A stretch of DNA of 64,000 nucleotides from Mycolicibacterium komossense (GTDB lineage: Bacteria; Actinomycetota; Actinomycetes; Mycobacteriales; Mycobacteriaceae), in assembly GCF_025822605.1 (NCBI RefSeq), contig NZ_JACKTY010000012.1, positions 436,635-500,634 on the forward strand, read 5' to 3'. The position numbers and the translations under genes were made by a program. This document shows, one piece after another, positions 1 to 12,165 of the stretch. Each line of letters begins with the position of its first letter. Position 1 is the stretch's first letter. A model generated the notes under the pieces. That model had not been told where the DNA came from, did not search any database, and saw nothing but the letters and a program-made list of their open reading frames with translations.

Positions 1-904
1 CCAGTCCGATACCGACCTGGCGCTGGTGCTGTACCGCACCCAGCTGTTCGGGCCGTCCGATCTCGACAACGTCAAGAAGATCCAGGCCGGCTACCAGGTG
101 GCGCCGTTGTCGGTGTACCTCAACCAGCCGTCACCGGCACCCGCGCCGGCCATCGACTTCGTCCCACCGCTGACGCCCGACCAGCAGAAGACTTCACCCC
201 AGTTCTTCGAGATCCTGAACTTCGCATTGAAGTTCGCGCCGACGGTTCCCGCCGAGCAGGAGATGCGCGCGAGGTTCGCAACGATCGGCATCGGGCCCGA
301 CGGCGATTTCGACGCCGACAAGCTCAGCCCGGACATGCGTACCGCCATCGAAGGCGGGATGGCCGACGCCTGGGCCGAGCTGGACGCACTGAAGAAGAGC
401 AAGATGGACACCGGCGAGGTGGGTCCGGCACAGTTGTTCGGCACCGCAGCAGACCTGAACGGCAACTACCTGTACCGGATGGCAGGCACGGTGTACGGGA
501 TCTACGGCAACACCGCCGCCGAAGCGCTGTATCCGGGTGCCTCCAACGACTCCACCGGCCAGCCGCTGACCGGCGCCAACACGTACACCTACCACTTCCC
601 GTCCGGGCAGCTGCCGCCGGTCAACGCGTTCTGGTCGCTGACCATGTACGAACTGCCGCAGAGCGCGTTGGTGGCCAACCCGATCGACCGCTATCTGGTC
701 AATTCGCCGATGCTGCCGAGCTTGGTCAAGGACCCCGACGGCGGCATCACGCTGTATGTCCAGAACGCGTCGCCCGGCGCCGATAAGGAGAGCAACTGGC
801 TGCCCGCGCCGAAGGGGCCATTCCGGGTGGTCTTGCGGCTCTACTGGCCCAAGCCCGACGCGCTCAACGGGCAGTGGAAGCCTCCGATACCGGTCAGGAC
901 CTAG
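1..904 (+). CDS. DUF1254/DUF1214 domain protein, 3' part
   Basis: The open frame enters from the left edge (first full codon at base 2) and ends with TAG at 902-904, so only the C-terminal ~300 residues are seen. The tail has the layout of the DUF1214 domain that follows DUF1254: a 'FWSLTMYELPQ' strand, 'NPIDRYLVNS', 'DGGITLYVQ', 'NWLPAPKGPFRVVLRLYWP' and a final 'W-PPI' motif. These proteins are often exported and of unknown activity; no enzymatic residues are established. A patatin gene follows after 4 bases, so the two are probably co-transcribed. The N-terminus and any signal peptide lie outside the window. Confidence 0.85.
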   Translation, partial: QSDTDLALVLYRTQLFGPSDLDNVKKIQAGYQVAPLSVYLNQPSPAPAPAIDFVPPLTPDQQKTSPQFFEILNFALKFAPTVPAEQEMRARFATIGIGPDGDFDADKLSPDMRTAIEGGMADAWAELDALKKSKMDTGEVGPAQLFGTAADLNGNYLYRMAGTVYGIYGNTAAEALYPGASNDSTGQPLTGANTYTYHFPSGQLPPVNAFWSLTMYELPQSALVANPIDRYLVNSPMLPSLVKDPDGGITLYVQNASPGADKESNWLPAPKGPFRVVLRLYWPKPDALNGQWKPPIPVRT

Positions 905-908
905 CCAA

Positions 909-1913
909 GTGGCACTCGCTGCCGAACGCGCCGATCTGGTCCTGTCCGGTGGCGGTGTCAAGGGGATCGGGCTGGTCGGCGCCGTCGCCGCGCTGCTGGA
1001 CGCCGGATACGCGCCGCAACGAATCTCCGGCACGTCGGCGGGAGCTCTGGTCGGCGCCGTGCTGGCGGGCGCGGTGCAGAGCGGCGAGGTCACCGGCGCC
1101 AGGCTCAAGGAGCTCACCTTCGAGATCGATTACCGCACTTTCCTCGACCAGGGCCTGGTCGAACGAGTACCGGTACTCGGTCCGGCGTGGGGCGTGCTCA
1201 GCGGCAGTGGCGTCTACCGAGGCGATGCGCTGCGCAAGTGGATCGACACGGCGCTGGCCCGCTTCGGTGTCTCGACGTTCGCGGATCTGGCGATCTCCGA
1301 CAAGGCGCTGCCGGTCGAGCAGCGGTACCGGCTGGTCGTCACCGTCGCCGATGTGACGTTGGGTCAGCTGGTCCGGCTGCCCTGGGATTACCAGCGGGTC
1401 TACGGCCTCGACCCTGACGAGCAGTCGGTGGCCGACGCGGTCCGTGCATCGACGGCGATCCCGTTCTTCTACCAGCCCGCGAAGCTGACCAGTGCGGACG
1501 GCCGGACCTCGACGCTTGTGGACGGCGGACTGCTGTCGAACTTTCCCATCGACTCCCTGGATCGGACCGATGGTAAAAAGCCACGGTGGCCGACCTTCGG
1601 AGTGACCCTGATGCCCAACCTGCCCGAAGGCAACGACCAGCTGATCCCGGCGCTGCGGCCGCTGCATCTCCTGGGCGGCCCGACGCTGCTCGAACAGGTG
1701 GTCACCACGATGCTCGTCGGGCGCGACCAGGCCTATCTGAGCCAACCGTGGGTGCAGGCCCGAACCATCCGGGTCAATACCGCCGATGTCGGTGTCCTCG
1801 ATTTCGATCTGTCCGAACGCGACAAAGAGGCGCTCTACGACGACGGGCTGCGTGCGGGCCGGGAGTTCCTCAGGACCTGGAACTTCGCGAACTACCTGAC
1901 CCGCTTCCGCTAG
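909..1913 (+). CDS. patatin-like phospholipase family protein
   Basis: 334-residue predicted acyl hydrolase. The N-terminus carries the oxyanion glycine loop 'SGGGVKGIG' (residues 13-21). The nucleophile elbow 'GTSAG' follows (Ser43), and the dyad aspartate sits in 'VDGGLLSNFP' near residue 200, so the Ser-Asp dyad looks intact. The family hydrolyses acyl esters of phospholipids or other lipids; the substrate here is unknown. I chose GTG at 909 because it immediately precedes the conserved strand and lies 4 bases after the stop of the DUF1254 gene. The frame stays open further upstream, but only through the neighbouring gene. There is no obvious signal peptide, so it is probably cytoplasmic or membrane-associated. 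Confidence 0.9.
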   Translation: MALAAERADLVLSGGGVKGIGLVGAVAALLDAGYAPQRISGTSAGALVGAVLAGAVQSGEVTGARLKELTFEIDYRTFLDQGLVERVPVLGPAWGVLSGSGVYRGDALRKWIDTALARFGVSTFADLAISDKALPVEQRYRLVVTVADVTLGQLVRLPWDYQRVYGLDPDEQSVADAVRASTAIPFFYQPAKLTSADGRTSTLVDGGLLSNFPIDSLDRTDGKKPRWPTFGVTLMPNLPEGNDQLIPALRPLHLLGGPTLLEQVVTTMLVGRDQAYLSQPWVQARTIRVNTADVGVLDFDLSERDKEALYDDGLRAGREFLRTWNFANYLTRFR

Positions 1914-1922
1914 GAGCGTCGG

Positions 1923-2408
1923 CTACACCCCGGTCCGGACCATCTGCTCGATCTCGTCCTGCGACTTGTGGATGAGATGACTGATGATCGTGGCGTACGG
2001 CTCCATCAGAACCGCGGACCCCTCAGTCGATCGCAGTTCGTAGATGCCGGCGCTGATCGGCGTGGCGTTGACATCGGAAGCGAATCCCAAGCCGTAGAGC
2101 GCGGGACCCAAACTCGGTGCGCGGACAACGCTTCTGGCTGCAGAAGCCCAGATCCAGACCAGATACTTCTCCGCGAGCGCATAGCTGGAGAACTTCGCGG
2201 TGTCGTCGTGTCGCTGGTTTCGGTCATCGACGGTGTCGACGATCCACCAACTGCCGTCGAACCGAAGGTGAACCGAGTACTGATCCGAGCTGAACCGGAC
2301 AGCACAGTCCGGGCACGACGTCGACGTCGAGATATCGCCCAGCAGCGCAAGTTCCGACCAGTAGGTCCAGTTCCGGGACAGGCGATCGAAATCAGGTGTG
2401 TCGGTCAC
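1923..2408 (-). CDS. putative immunity protein for the adjacent TNT toxin
   Basis: 161-residue soluble protein whose GTG start overlaps the stop of the upstream TNT-domain gene by 4 bases (GTGA), implying translational coupling. It has no signal peptide and no recognised catalytic motif. It is rich in aromatic and acidic residues, with '[16 protein letters not shown]' near residues 50-65. In M. tuberculosis the cytosolic antitoxin IFT (Rv3902c), which neutralises the TNT domain of CpnT, is encoded directly next to its toxin gene. Position, size and lack of a secretion signal fit that role, but I assign it from context and not from a sequence match. Alternative: an unrelated conserved hypothetical protein. 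Confidence 0.7.
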   Translation of the reverse strand: MTDTPDFDRLSRNWTYWSELALLGDISTSTSCPDCAVRFSSDQYSVHLRFDGSWWIVDTVDDRNQRHDDTAKFSSYALAEKYLVWIWASAARSVVRAPSLGPALYGLGFASDVNATPISAGIYELRSTEGSAVLMEPYATIISHLIHKSQDEIEQMVRTGV

Positions 2409-3799
2409 GTCGCGACGAGGTAACCGGAGTCGAGCAGCGCCTGCACCGAGGCGTCCTTCCCATCGGGACCGATGATGCGGTACTGGACCCCGCCGCCAGG
2501 CTGGCCGAACCAGGGCGCCACCTGCGACTGCTCGATGGAGTAACCGACAGGGAGCCTGGTGGGATCGGCGACTACGTATGAGAAGTACGGCGCGACGGCG
2601 CTGGACGGCGGCAGCGACAATTGCGCAAAATACGTGCCGGAGGGAGCCAGGTAGGAGCCGCCGGGGTAGCCGAAGCGACCCACCGAGGTACCCGCGGGCA
2701 GGACGACGCCGGAGACCACCGTGCCCGGGATCGCGTACGGCTTGCTGGGATTGTTGTCGTCGGGATAGGTGAGGCCGTCGCCGTTCGGCTTGATCTGGTT
2801 GTTGTAGGTGGGGTCGTATCCGACGAATTGCAGTGATCCGATGGGCAGTGGCGCCGCACCGACCGCACCGCCCTGGCCGAAGATCAGCCCGCCGGTGCCG
2901 CCGGCCCCGCCTTCGCCGCCGAAGATGGTGATATTGCAGCTGGTGTCCGCGCATTGCATGGCGCCAGGGCCGCCGGTCCCGCCGTGGCCGCCGTTGCCGA
3001 TCAGACCGGTGTTGCCGCCACGTCCGCCGTTCGCGCCGATCGCCCCGCCGCCGCCGTCGCCGCCATCACCGATGAACAACCCGGCCGATCCGCCGTTGCC
3101 GCCGGCCGCGTCAACCACGCCGCGCGCCGCGTCACCGCCGCGTCCGCCGTTGCCGATCATCCCGGACGATCCGCCGTTTCCGCCGTTGCCGCCGTTGACG
3201 CCCGCCAATCCGGTTCCGCCGTTGCCGCCACTGCCGAGCAGGCCGCCGTTTCCGCCGTTGCCGCCGTTCCAGCCGTTCCCGCCGTTGCCGACGAGGAGTC
3301 CTGCTTTGCCGCCGGTGCATGCAGCGGCGGCCGAGCAACTGTTGGCGTTGTAGTTGAAGCCGTTGCCGATGAGCAAGCCCGCATCGGGATGTGTCACGGT
3401 GCCGTCGGAGATGAAGATCGCCAGAAAGTCACCCGGAGTCGGCACTGCCGCGATTTGGGCGGTAGACGTGCTCGCGACCGCGGCGTTCCGGGAGGATGTA
3501 CTCGCCGCCCCCGCATCGGCGGGCTTCGTCGGCCTCGCCGAGGAATGTGCGCCGCCGGAGGAGCGCACGGTGGTGTCGACCGCCGGCGCTGCCGTCTGCG
3601 CTGCCGATGCCTCGGCCGCATTCGAGGTGGCCGGCTTCTTCGACGACGAACCCGACGAGCTGGAGCTGCTGGCGGAGCCGGTCGACTTGGTGCCTGTGCT
3701 GTCCGCTGCGGCTATTCCGTGGCCAGTAGTGAGCGCGAGGCCGACACCGGCCGTCACTACCGCCGTCGCCCAGCGTCCTGTCGTAGTGGTTGAACTCAT
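2405..3799 (-). CDS. secreted PGRS-like glycine-rich protein with C-terminal TNT (NAD+ glycohydrolase) domain
   Basis: 464 residues. Residues 1-32 form a Sec signal peptide (hydrophobic core '[15 protein letters not shown]', then 'GIAAAD'). Residues 33-130 are Ser/Ala/Thr-rich. Next comes a marker block '[13 protein letters not shown]' and about 170 residues of GGxGGxGG repeats typical of PGRS domains. Residues ~326-464 match the TNT fold (DUF4237): '[18 protein letters not shown]', then 'LPP', then '[11 protein letters not shown]' near 430-440. In M. tuberculosis CpnT this domain hydrolyses NAD+ and kills host cells. I cannot place the catalytic His confidently without an alignment. The ATG at 3799 has a GGGGG-type ribosome site 7 bases upstream and opens the signal peptide; upstream in-frame codons are judged non-coding. 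There is no PE domain. Confidence 0.85.
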   Translation of the reverse strand: MSSTTTTGRWATAVVTAGVGLALTTGHGIAAADSTGTKSTGSASSSSSSGSSSKKPATSNAAEASAAQTAAPAVDTTVRSSGGAHSSARPTKPADAGAASTSSRNAAVASTSTAQIAAVPTPGDFLAIFISDGTVTHPDAGLLIGNGFNYNANSCSAAAACTGGKAGLLVGNGGNGWNGGNGGNGGLLGSGGNGGTGLAGVNGGNGGNGGSSGMIGNGGRGGDAARGVVDAAGGNGGSAGLFIGDGGDGGGGAIGANGGRGGNTGLIGNGGHGGTGGPGAMQCADTSCNITIFGGEGGAGGTGGLIFGQGGAVGAAPLPIGSLQFVGYDPTYNNQIKPNGDGLTYPDDNNPSKPYAIPGTVVSGVVLPAGTSVGRFGYPGGSYLAPSGTYFAQLSLPPSSAVAPYFSYVVADPTRLPVGYSIEQSQVAPWFGQPGGGVQYRIIGPDGKDASVQALLDSGYLVAT

Positions 3800-4140
3800 C
3801 CCAGTGCCCCCTGACCCGAGCGCCAGCAAAGCCGAATGCCGGCGAGTATTGACGATTGAGGAGAGTATGGGCGCAGAGATCGGGCCCGGACACCGAAGCG
3901 AACTACCTGTTCCTGTCACCGGCAAGCCGACAACTACCTGGTTCGACCCGGCTCAACACCTGGATACCGACACTTCGTGCCATCGACGCACGCCATTGCT
4001 ACCTAGATCGACGTGTCGGTACCCAACCGCAGTGATCGAGTGGGCGAGATACGGCTGACAGTTAGCCATCAGCGGTTGCACAGCTAGTCAATTGACGGAT
4101 GTGTCATCACAGCGGGCAGGTTTATGGCTAACATCTCGCC
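3800..4140. other. divergent intergenic region, no gene seen
   Basis: 341 bases separate the divergently transcribed TNT-toxin gene and the LuxR-type regulator. No credible coding frame is present. It is less GC-rich than its surroundings near the regulator end. It must hold both promoters; the inverted repeat and palindrome at its right end are listed separately. Confidence 0.6.
4061..4132. promoter_or_regulatory. inverted repeat with nested palindrome upstream of LuxR-type regulator
   Basis: GTTAGCCAT at 4061-4069 is repeated in inverse orientation as ATGGCTAAC at 4124-4132, 8 bases before the start codon at 4141. Between the arms lies a perfect 10-base palindrome GTCAATTGAC (4087-4096). 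This is a candidate autoregulatory operator or leader structure. The function is inferred only from position and symmetry. Confidence 0.4.
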
Positions 4141-6744
4141 ATGCGTGATCGCTGGCCGCTGACTGGCAGGGCCGACGAACTCGGCACTGTTGCCGACATC
4201 CTGGCTAGTAGTGACTATCGCGGAATTGTGCTGGCCGGTGAGGCTGGGGTGGGAAAGTCGCGACTTGCCCGGGAATCGGTCGCCCGCGCGCAGCGCGCCG
4301 GGTGGACGGTGCATGAAGTGGCCGCCACCGCAACGGCGCGATCGGTGCCTCTTGGCGCGTTCGCGCACTGGAGTCAGGGCCTCGAGGGTTCATCGCTGGC
4401 GTTAGCCAACCTGGTGATCACGAAGCTGACCGCCGATACCGGTCCGGGCCGCCTGTTGGTGCTCGTGGATGACGCCCACCTGCTCGATGAGTTGTCCGCG
4501 CTCGTCGTCCACCAACTGGTGTTGCACCGGGCAGCTTCGGTACTGATGACCGTTCGCACCGGGCAACGCCCGCCCGACGCGGTGACGGCACTCTGGAAGG
4601 ACGGGCACCTACGTCGTCTCGAGGTGCGTCCACTGACCCGGCAGCACACGTGCGAGTTGCTCGAGTCCCTCCTCGGGGCTTCTGCCGATCAGGCTTGCTC
4701 GCAACGGATCTGGAATCTGACCCAGGGCAATGCCCTGTTCCTGCGGCAGCTGGTCGAACAGGAACAGGACGCCGGCCGGTTGCTCCGTCGAGACGGAACA
4801 GTCGTCTGGACAGGCGGTCGCGAGGTGTCGCCGTCGCTGATGGAGTTGGTGGAGCACCAGACTGGCGCGGTTCCTCGGAAGGTCCTCGATGTCGTCGACT
4901 TCGTGGCGATCGGCGAGCCGATCCAGGTGGCCTGCCTGATGTTGCTGGTGAACCCCGACGTCATCGAGGAGGCCGAGCAGCGTGGCCTGATCAGGACATC
5001 CGCCGATACGGTGCAGATGGGACACCCGCTCTACGCCGAAGTGCGGATGAAGCGTTGCGGCCCAGTGCGATTGCGCCGCCTGCGGGGTCAGGTCGCCATG
5101 GCCATGAAGGACAGCAGGGGACCGGCTGACCTGGCGCGGCGGGGTCTGTTGTGGATGGAATCGGACCTGCCGCCCAACCGGGAGGTGTTGGAGTGCGCTG
5201 CGGGCGCGGCGGCTTCACTGCTGGATTTCGGCCTTGCCGAGCGCCTGTACCGCGGCGCCGCCGACGCCGGTACCGACTCTGATGCACAGGTGCAACTGGC
5301 CTACAGCCTGCTGATGCAGCGCAAAGGTGACGACGCTGAGGAGATCCTCGACGCCATTCCTGCCCACGACGTGGCGTCGTCGGCGTTCATCAACGACGTC
5401 ATCCTGCGGGCGGCCAATCTGCTGTGGAGCAAGCGCGATCCTGCCGAATCGTGGCGGGTTATCGACGCTGCGCTGATCGGGGCGACCGGAGAGCGGGCTG
5501 CCCAGCTGCTGGCATTCCGGGCTAACCAGCTGGCTCTGGCTGGTAGACCGGCGGCGGTGATCGAGGTGCTGGCCGGCGTGCACTACGGATTGCTCGACGA
5601 CTTCGGCGCGACGATCGGATTGTGCGCCGAGACACTGGCCTACGGTGAGCTCGGACGCCCGGATGAGGCCTGCGTCAAGGCGGCGGCCTGCTATCGGGTG
5701 GTACGCAAGACGCCGCACGGCAGCTTCCTGGCCCAGCCGTTGACCGAGTTCCACGCCTTTGCGCTGGCGGTGGCGGGCCGGACCGCTGAAGCCGTTGACG
5801 TAGCCGAGCGGCATCGATGTGACAGCAGTTCCGAGCCGGCGACGGCGCAGTCGGTGGCCTCGTCGATCGCCGGGATGGCGGCGCTGTTCTCCGGCGACCT
5901 GCGGGCGGCGGCGGGGCTGTTGCCGGTTCACCCCGGCCCGGGGATGGCCGAAGCAGATTTCTTGCTGGTCAACAGTTTTCAGCGGTTCTATCTGCTCCGA
6001 GCGCAGGTGCTGGCCCGGTTGGGCAAGGTCGAGGAGGCCGAGTCGACTCTGGAGGCCGCCCGCGAATACGGGCATGCGGCGTACGAATACGTGGAGACGA
6101 CAGGAATTCTCGCCCAAGCGTGGGTCGCCGCGGCTCGGCATCGACTTGTCCAGGCTCGCCAGTTCGCTTGTCAGGCAGCAGAATTCGCCAGAGACCACGG
6201 CCAGGCCGCCCGCGAGGTGTGGTGCTTACAGACAGCGGTGCAGTTCGGCGACACCGCTGTCGTGCCGCGGCTTGCGGAGTTGGCGGCAGTGGTGGACGGG
6301 CCGCGGGCGGCGCTGGCGTGGCGGTATGCCGCTGCGCTGGCGTCCGACGATACCGGCGAATTGGACGAGCTCTCCAAGGATTTCGAAGCGATGGGTGATC
6401 TGCTGGCGGCCGCTGACAGTGCGGCGCACGCGTCGTCGGCGCATCGACGCGCGGGCCGGCGGGGGAGCGGGGCGACCTCGTACACCCGAGCTGAAAAATT
6501 AGCCTCCCGTTGTGGCGGTGCCACCAGTCCGGCGATCGTCGGAGCCCAGGTGGCGATCCCCTTCACCCAGCGCGAGCGGGAGATCGCCGTGCTGGTCGTC
6601 CAAGGACTGACCAACCGCGAGATCGCCGAGGCCATGTCGCTGTCGGTACGGACCGTGGAGGGCTACGTCTACCAGGCATGCGCCAAGGCGGGCGTGGCCA
6701 AACGGACCGAACTGAGCTCGGTCCTGCCGACCGCTGTGCGCTGA
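4141..6744 (+). CDS. LuxR-family transcriptional regulator with N-terminal AAA/STAND ATPase
   Basis: 867 residues, the size expected of large ATP-binding LuxR (LAL/MalT-like) regulators. A Walker A 'GEAGVGKS' is at residues 33-40 and a Walker B 'LLVLVDDAH' at about 105-113. A long helical TPR-like middle region follows. The C-terminal 60 residues are a LuxR helix-turn-helix ('LTNREIAEAMSLSVRTVEGYV'). Such proteins couple ligand and ATP binding to promoter activation; the ligand is unknown. It is transcribed away from the TNT-toxin pair and shares its promoter region, so control of that pair or of itself is possible but unproven. There is no good Shine-Dalgarno before the ATG at 4141, so the start is less sure than the product. 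Confidence 0.9.
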   Translation: MRDRWPLTGRADELGTVADILASSDYRGIVLAGEAGVGKSRLARESVARAQRAGWTVHEVAATATARSVPLGAFAHWSQGLEGSSLALANLVITKLTADTGPGRLLVLVDDAHLLDELSALVVHQLVLHRAASVLMTVRTGQRPPDAVTALWKDGHLRRLEVRPLTRQHTCELLESLLGASADQACSQRIWNLTQGNALFLRQLVEQEQDAGRLLRRDGTVVWTGGREVSPSLMELVEHQTGAVPRKVLDVVDFVAIGEPIQVACLMLLVNPDVIEEAEQRGLIRTSADTVQMGHPLYAEVRMKRCGPVRLRRLRGQVAMAMKDSRGPADLARRGLLWMESDLPPNREVLECAAGAAASLLDFGLAERLYRGAADAGTDSDAQVQLAYSLLMQRKGDDAEEILDAIPAHDVASSAFINDVILRAANLLWSKRDPAESWRVIDAALIGATGERAAQLLAFRANQLALAGRPAAVIEVLAGVHYGLLDDFGATIGLCAETLAYGELGRPDEACVKAAACYRVVRKTPHGSFLAQPLTEFHAFALAVAGRTAEAVDVAERHRCDSSSEPATAQSVASSIAGMAALFSGDLRAAAGLLPVHPGPGMAEADFLLVNSFQRFYLLRAQVLARLGKVEEAESTLEAAREYGHAAYEYVETTGILAQAWVAAARHRLVQARQFACQAAEFARDHGQAAREVWCLQTAVQFGDTAVVPRLAELAAVVDGPRAALAWRYAAALASDDTGELDELSKDFEAMGDLLAAADSAAHASSAHRRAGRRGSGATSYTRAEKLASRCGGATSPAIVGAQVAIPFTQREREIAVLVVQGLTNREIAEAMSLSVRTVEGYVYQACAKAGVAKRTELSSVLPTAVR

Positions 6745-6818
6745 GATCGTTCCATTGGTCCCGATGGCGTGGTCCCGGTGGCGCCTGTGGACGTGATGAC
6801 TCCGTTGGCGCCTCGTGA

Positions 6819-7700
6819 TCAGCCGCGGAAACCGGGGCCGCGCCTGCGCAGATACCGCTCGAACTCGGCGGCCAGCGCGTCACCGTCGATCTTGCCGAGT
6901 GCCTCGTTCATATCGACTTCGGCGTCCCCGCGCTGTTCGAGCGCCGCCACGTACTCGGCGATCTCCTCGTCCTCGGCGGTCATCTCGGTGACCGCCTCCT
7001 CCCACTCCTCGGCCTGCGTCGGCAAGTCTGCCAGCGGCACCTCGATGTCCAGCACGTCTTCGACCCGGCGCAGCAGTGCCACGGTGGCCTTGGGGTTCGG
7101 CGGCTGGGAGACGTAATGCGGGACTGCGGCCCAGAACGTCACGGCGGGGATCCCGGCCGCCACACAGGCGTCTTGGAATACCCCGGCAATGCCCGTCGGT
7201 CCCTCGTAGCGGGTCTCCTCCAGGCCGAAATGCTTGGCCGATTCGGGGGAGTAGGCCGCGCCGGACACCGGCACTGGGCGGGTGTGCGGGGTGTCGGCCA
7301 GCAATGCGCCCAGGATGACGACGGTATCGACGTCGAGTTTCTCGGCGATCGCCAGCAGCTCTGCGCAGAATGTCCGCCAGCGCATATTGGGCTCGACACC
7401 GTGCATCAGCACGATGTCCCGGTCGCTACCGGGGGGACGGCAGTGCGAAATCCGCATTGAGGGCCAGACCAGTTCCCGGGTGACGCCGTCGATCTGGCGG
7501 ATCACCGGACGGTTGACCTGATAGTCGTAATAGGACTCATCGTCGATCTCGACGATGGTCTCCGCCTCCCAGATCGCGTCCAGGTGCTCCAACGCGTCGC
7601 TGGCCGCGTCACCAGCGTCGTTCCAGCCCTCAAAGGCGGCCACCACAATGGTGTTGTGCAATTCGGGCAGGTCGGCACTGCTGGCTTCCGACGGAGTCAC
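6819..7700 (-). CDS. PAC2 family protein (Rv2125-like)
   Basis: 293-residue protein with the PAC2 fold signature: 'VVAAFEGWNDAGDAA' near the N-terminus, 'LMHGVEPNMRW' mid-domain, 'DTVVILGALLADTPHTRPVPV', and 'YEGPTGIAGVFQDACVAAGIPAVTFWAAVPHYV'. The tail is acidic and helical (about residues 235-280). PAC2 is named after the eukaryotic proteasome-assembly chaperone, but the actinobacterial members have no demonstrated role in proteasome assembly. In M. tuberculosis the homologue Rv2125 is also next to metH (Rv2124c), divergently arranged as here. GTG at 7700 gives the longest frame; a start a few codons later is possible. Confidence 0.9.
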   Translation of the reverse strand: MTPSEASSADLPELHNTIVVAAFEGWNDAGDAASDALEHLDAIWEAETIVEIDDESYYDYQVNRPVIRQIDGVTRELVWPSMRISHCRPPGSDRDIVLMHGVEPNMRWRTFCAELLAIAEKLDVDTVVILGALLADTPHTRPVPVSGAAYSPESAKHFGLEETRYEGPTGIAGVFQDACVAAGIPAVTFWAAVPHYVSQPPNPKATVALLRRVEDVLDIEVPLADLPTQAEEWEEAVTEMTAEDEEIAEYVAALEQRGDAEVDMNEALGKIDGDALAAEFERYLRRRGPGFRG

Positions 7701-8196
7701 CGAATCAGCGTAAGGCCTGCGTGGTGGCGGGAGACAACTGAGACGGAGGTGACCCGATTCGCCTTGTCGGGAGGAAACCGACTACCCCGTGTCTGCGGCT
7801 GTTCCGACCGTGTCGGCCCACGGCACCGACCTGCTTGGCCTGTTGCCCCGGCGTGTCCTGGTCGGCGGCAGGGCGACGACGAGATTCCGTCCGACGACGT
7901 TTCGAGGCGGTCGCGGAGGGGGCTCGCGACGAAATACGTGCGGCGGCAATCGGGTTAACCTTGAGGACGGCCAGATTGCCGACAACGCCCGGGTGCTGTC
8001 GTTGCTGACACAGCAAGCGCCAGGGTTGTCGCGGTCGATCGCGGTGATGAACTGGGCGTCCAGACGTCGAACGGGTGACGACGTAGACTTTCCTGGTCGA
8101 GAGGCGTTGCAACGGTTATTTGGGGTCCTGGATCTCTCCTGATATCCGCCACGCTCGGCAGAGTTAAGGACGCCTTCCGCTACGGAAGGAGTGCAT
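7701..8196. other. large intergenic region upstream of metH, no gene assigned
   Basis: About 490 bases between the divergent PAC2 gene and metH. Open frames on both strands (for example plus strand 7789-8142) have Arg/Gly-rich, low-complexity translations with no recognisable domain, so I do not call them. It includes a palindrome GGTTAACC at 7953-7960 and, at its right end, the hairpin over the metH ribosome site. I searched by eye for the conserved cobalamin-riboswitch core and for a SAM-IV type element and recognised neither. Confidence 0.5.
8173..8189 (+). promoter_or_regulatory. hairpin masking the metH ribosome binding site
   Basis: CCTTCCG (8173-8179) and CGGAAGG (8183-8189) form a perfect 7-bp stem with a 3-base loop. 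The 3' arm is the purine-rich Shine-Dalgarno GGAAGGA (8184-8190) of metH. In RNA this would occlude the ribosome site, so it may be a translational switch or a simple thermosensitive block. The pairing is seen directly; the function is inferred. Confidence 0.5.
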
Positions 8197-11979
<3,783 letters not shown>

Positions 11980-11997
11980 GCCCTGAGTCGAAACCCG

Positions 11998-12165
11998 ATG
12001 GGGCTTAACGATTTCCTCCCAGCTGGTCACGATGAGAAGATGAAGGAGCGGCTCGGACCGGGCCGCACCGGCGTTGACCTGTCCGATGAGGTGCAGCTGC
12101 ATCCCGAGCAGTCGATCGACGCCTCCGTGCTGCACCACCCAGAGACGAAAGATTTCCATGTTTGA
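11998..12165 (+). CDS. possible small protein between metH and the HAD gene
   Basis: A 55-codon frame from ATG 11998 to TGA 12165, in the same frame as metH and 18 bases past its stop. The predicted product is acidic and well mixed, with 'MGLNDFLPAGHDEKMKERLG' at its start, and about 70 percent of third positions are G or C. It ends just inside the next gene, as translationally coupled genes do. No clear ribosome site and no family recognised. It could equally be untranslated spacer. Confidence 0.3.
   Translation: MGLNDFLPAGHDEKMKERLGPGRTGVDLSDEVQLHPEQSIDASVLHHPETKDFHV

Noticed and set aside
2808..3353. Plus-strand proline-rich frame opposite the PGRS block
   Set aside because: Complement of GGN repeats always reads as proline-rich; the minus-strand product has a signal peptide and a TNT domain.
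6745..6818. Terminator between the LuxR regulator and the convergent PAC2 gene
   Set aside because: Several GGTGGCGCC-type short repeats but no stem of convincing length or loop.
7789..8142. 118-codon plus-strand frame upstream of metH
   Set aside because: Arg/Gly-rich, no recognised family, no ribosome site, and competing frames on the other strand look equally likely.
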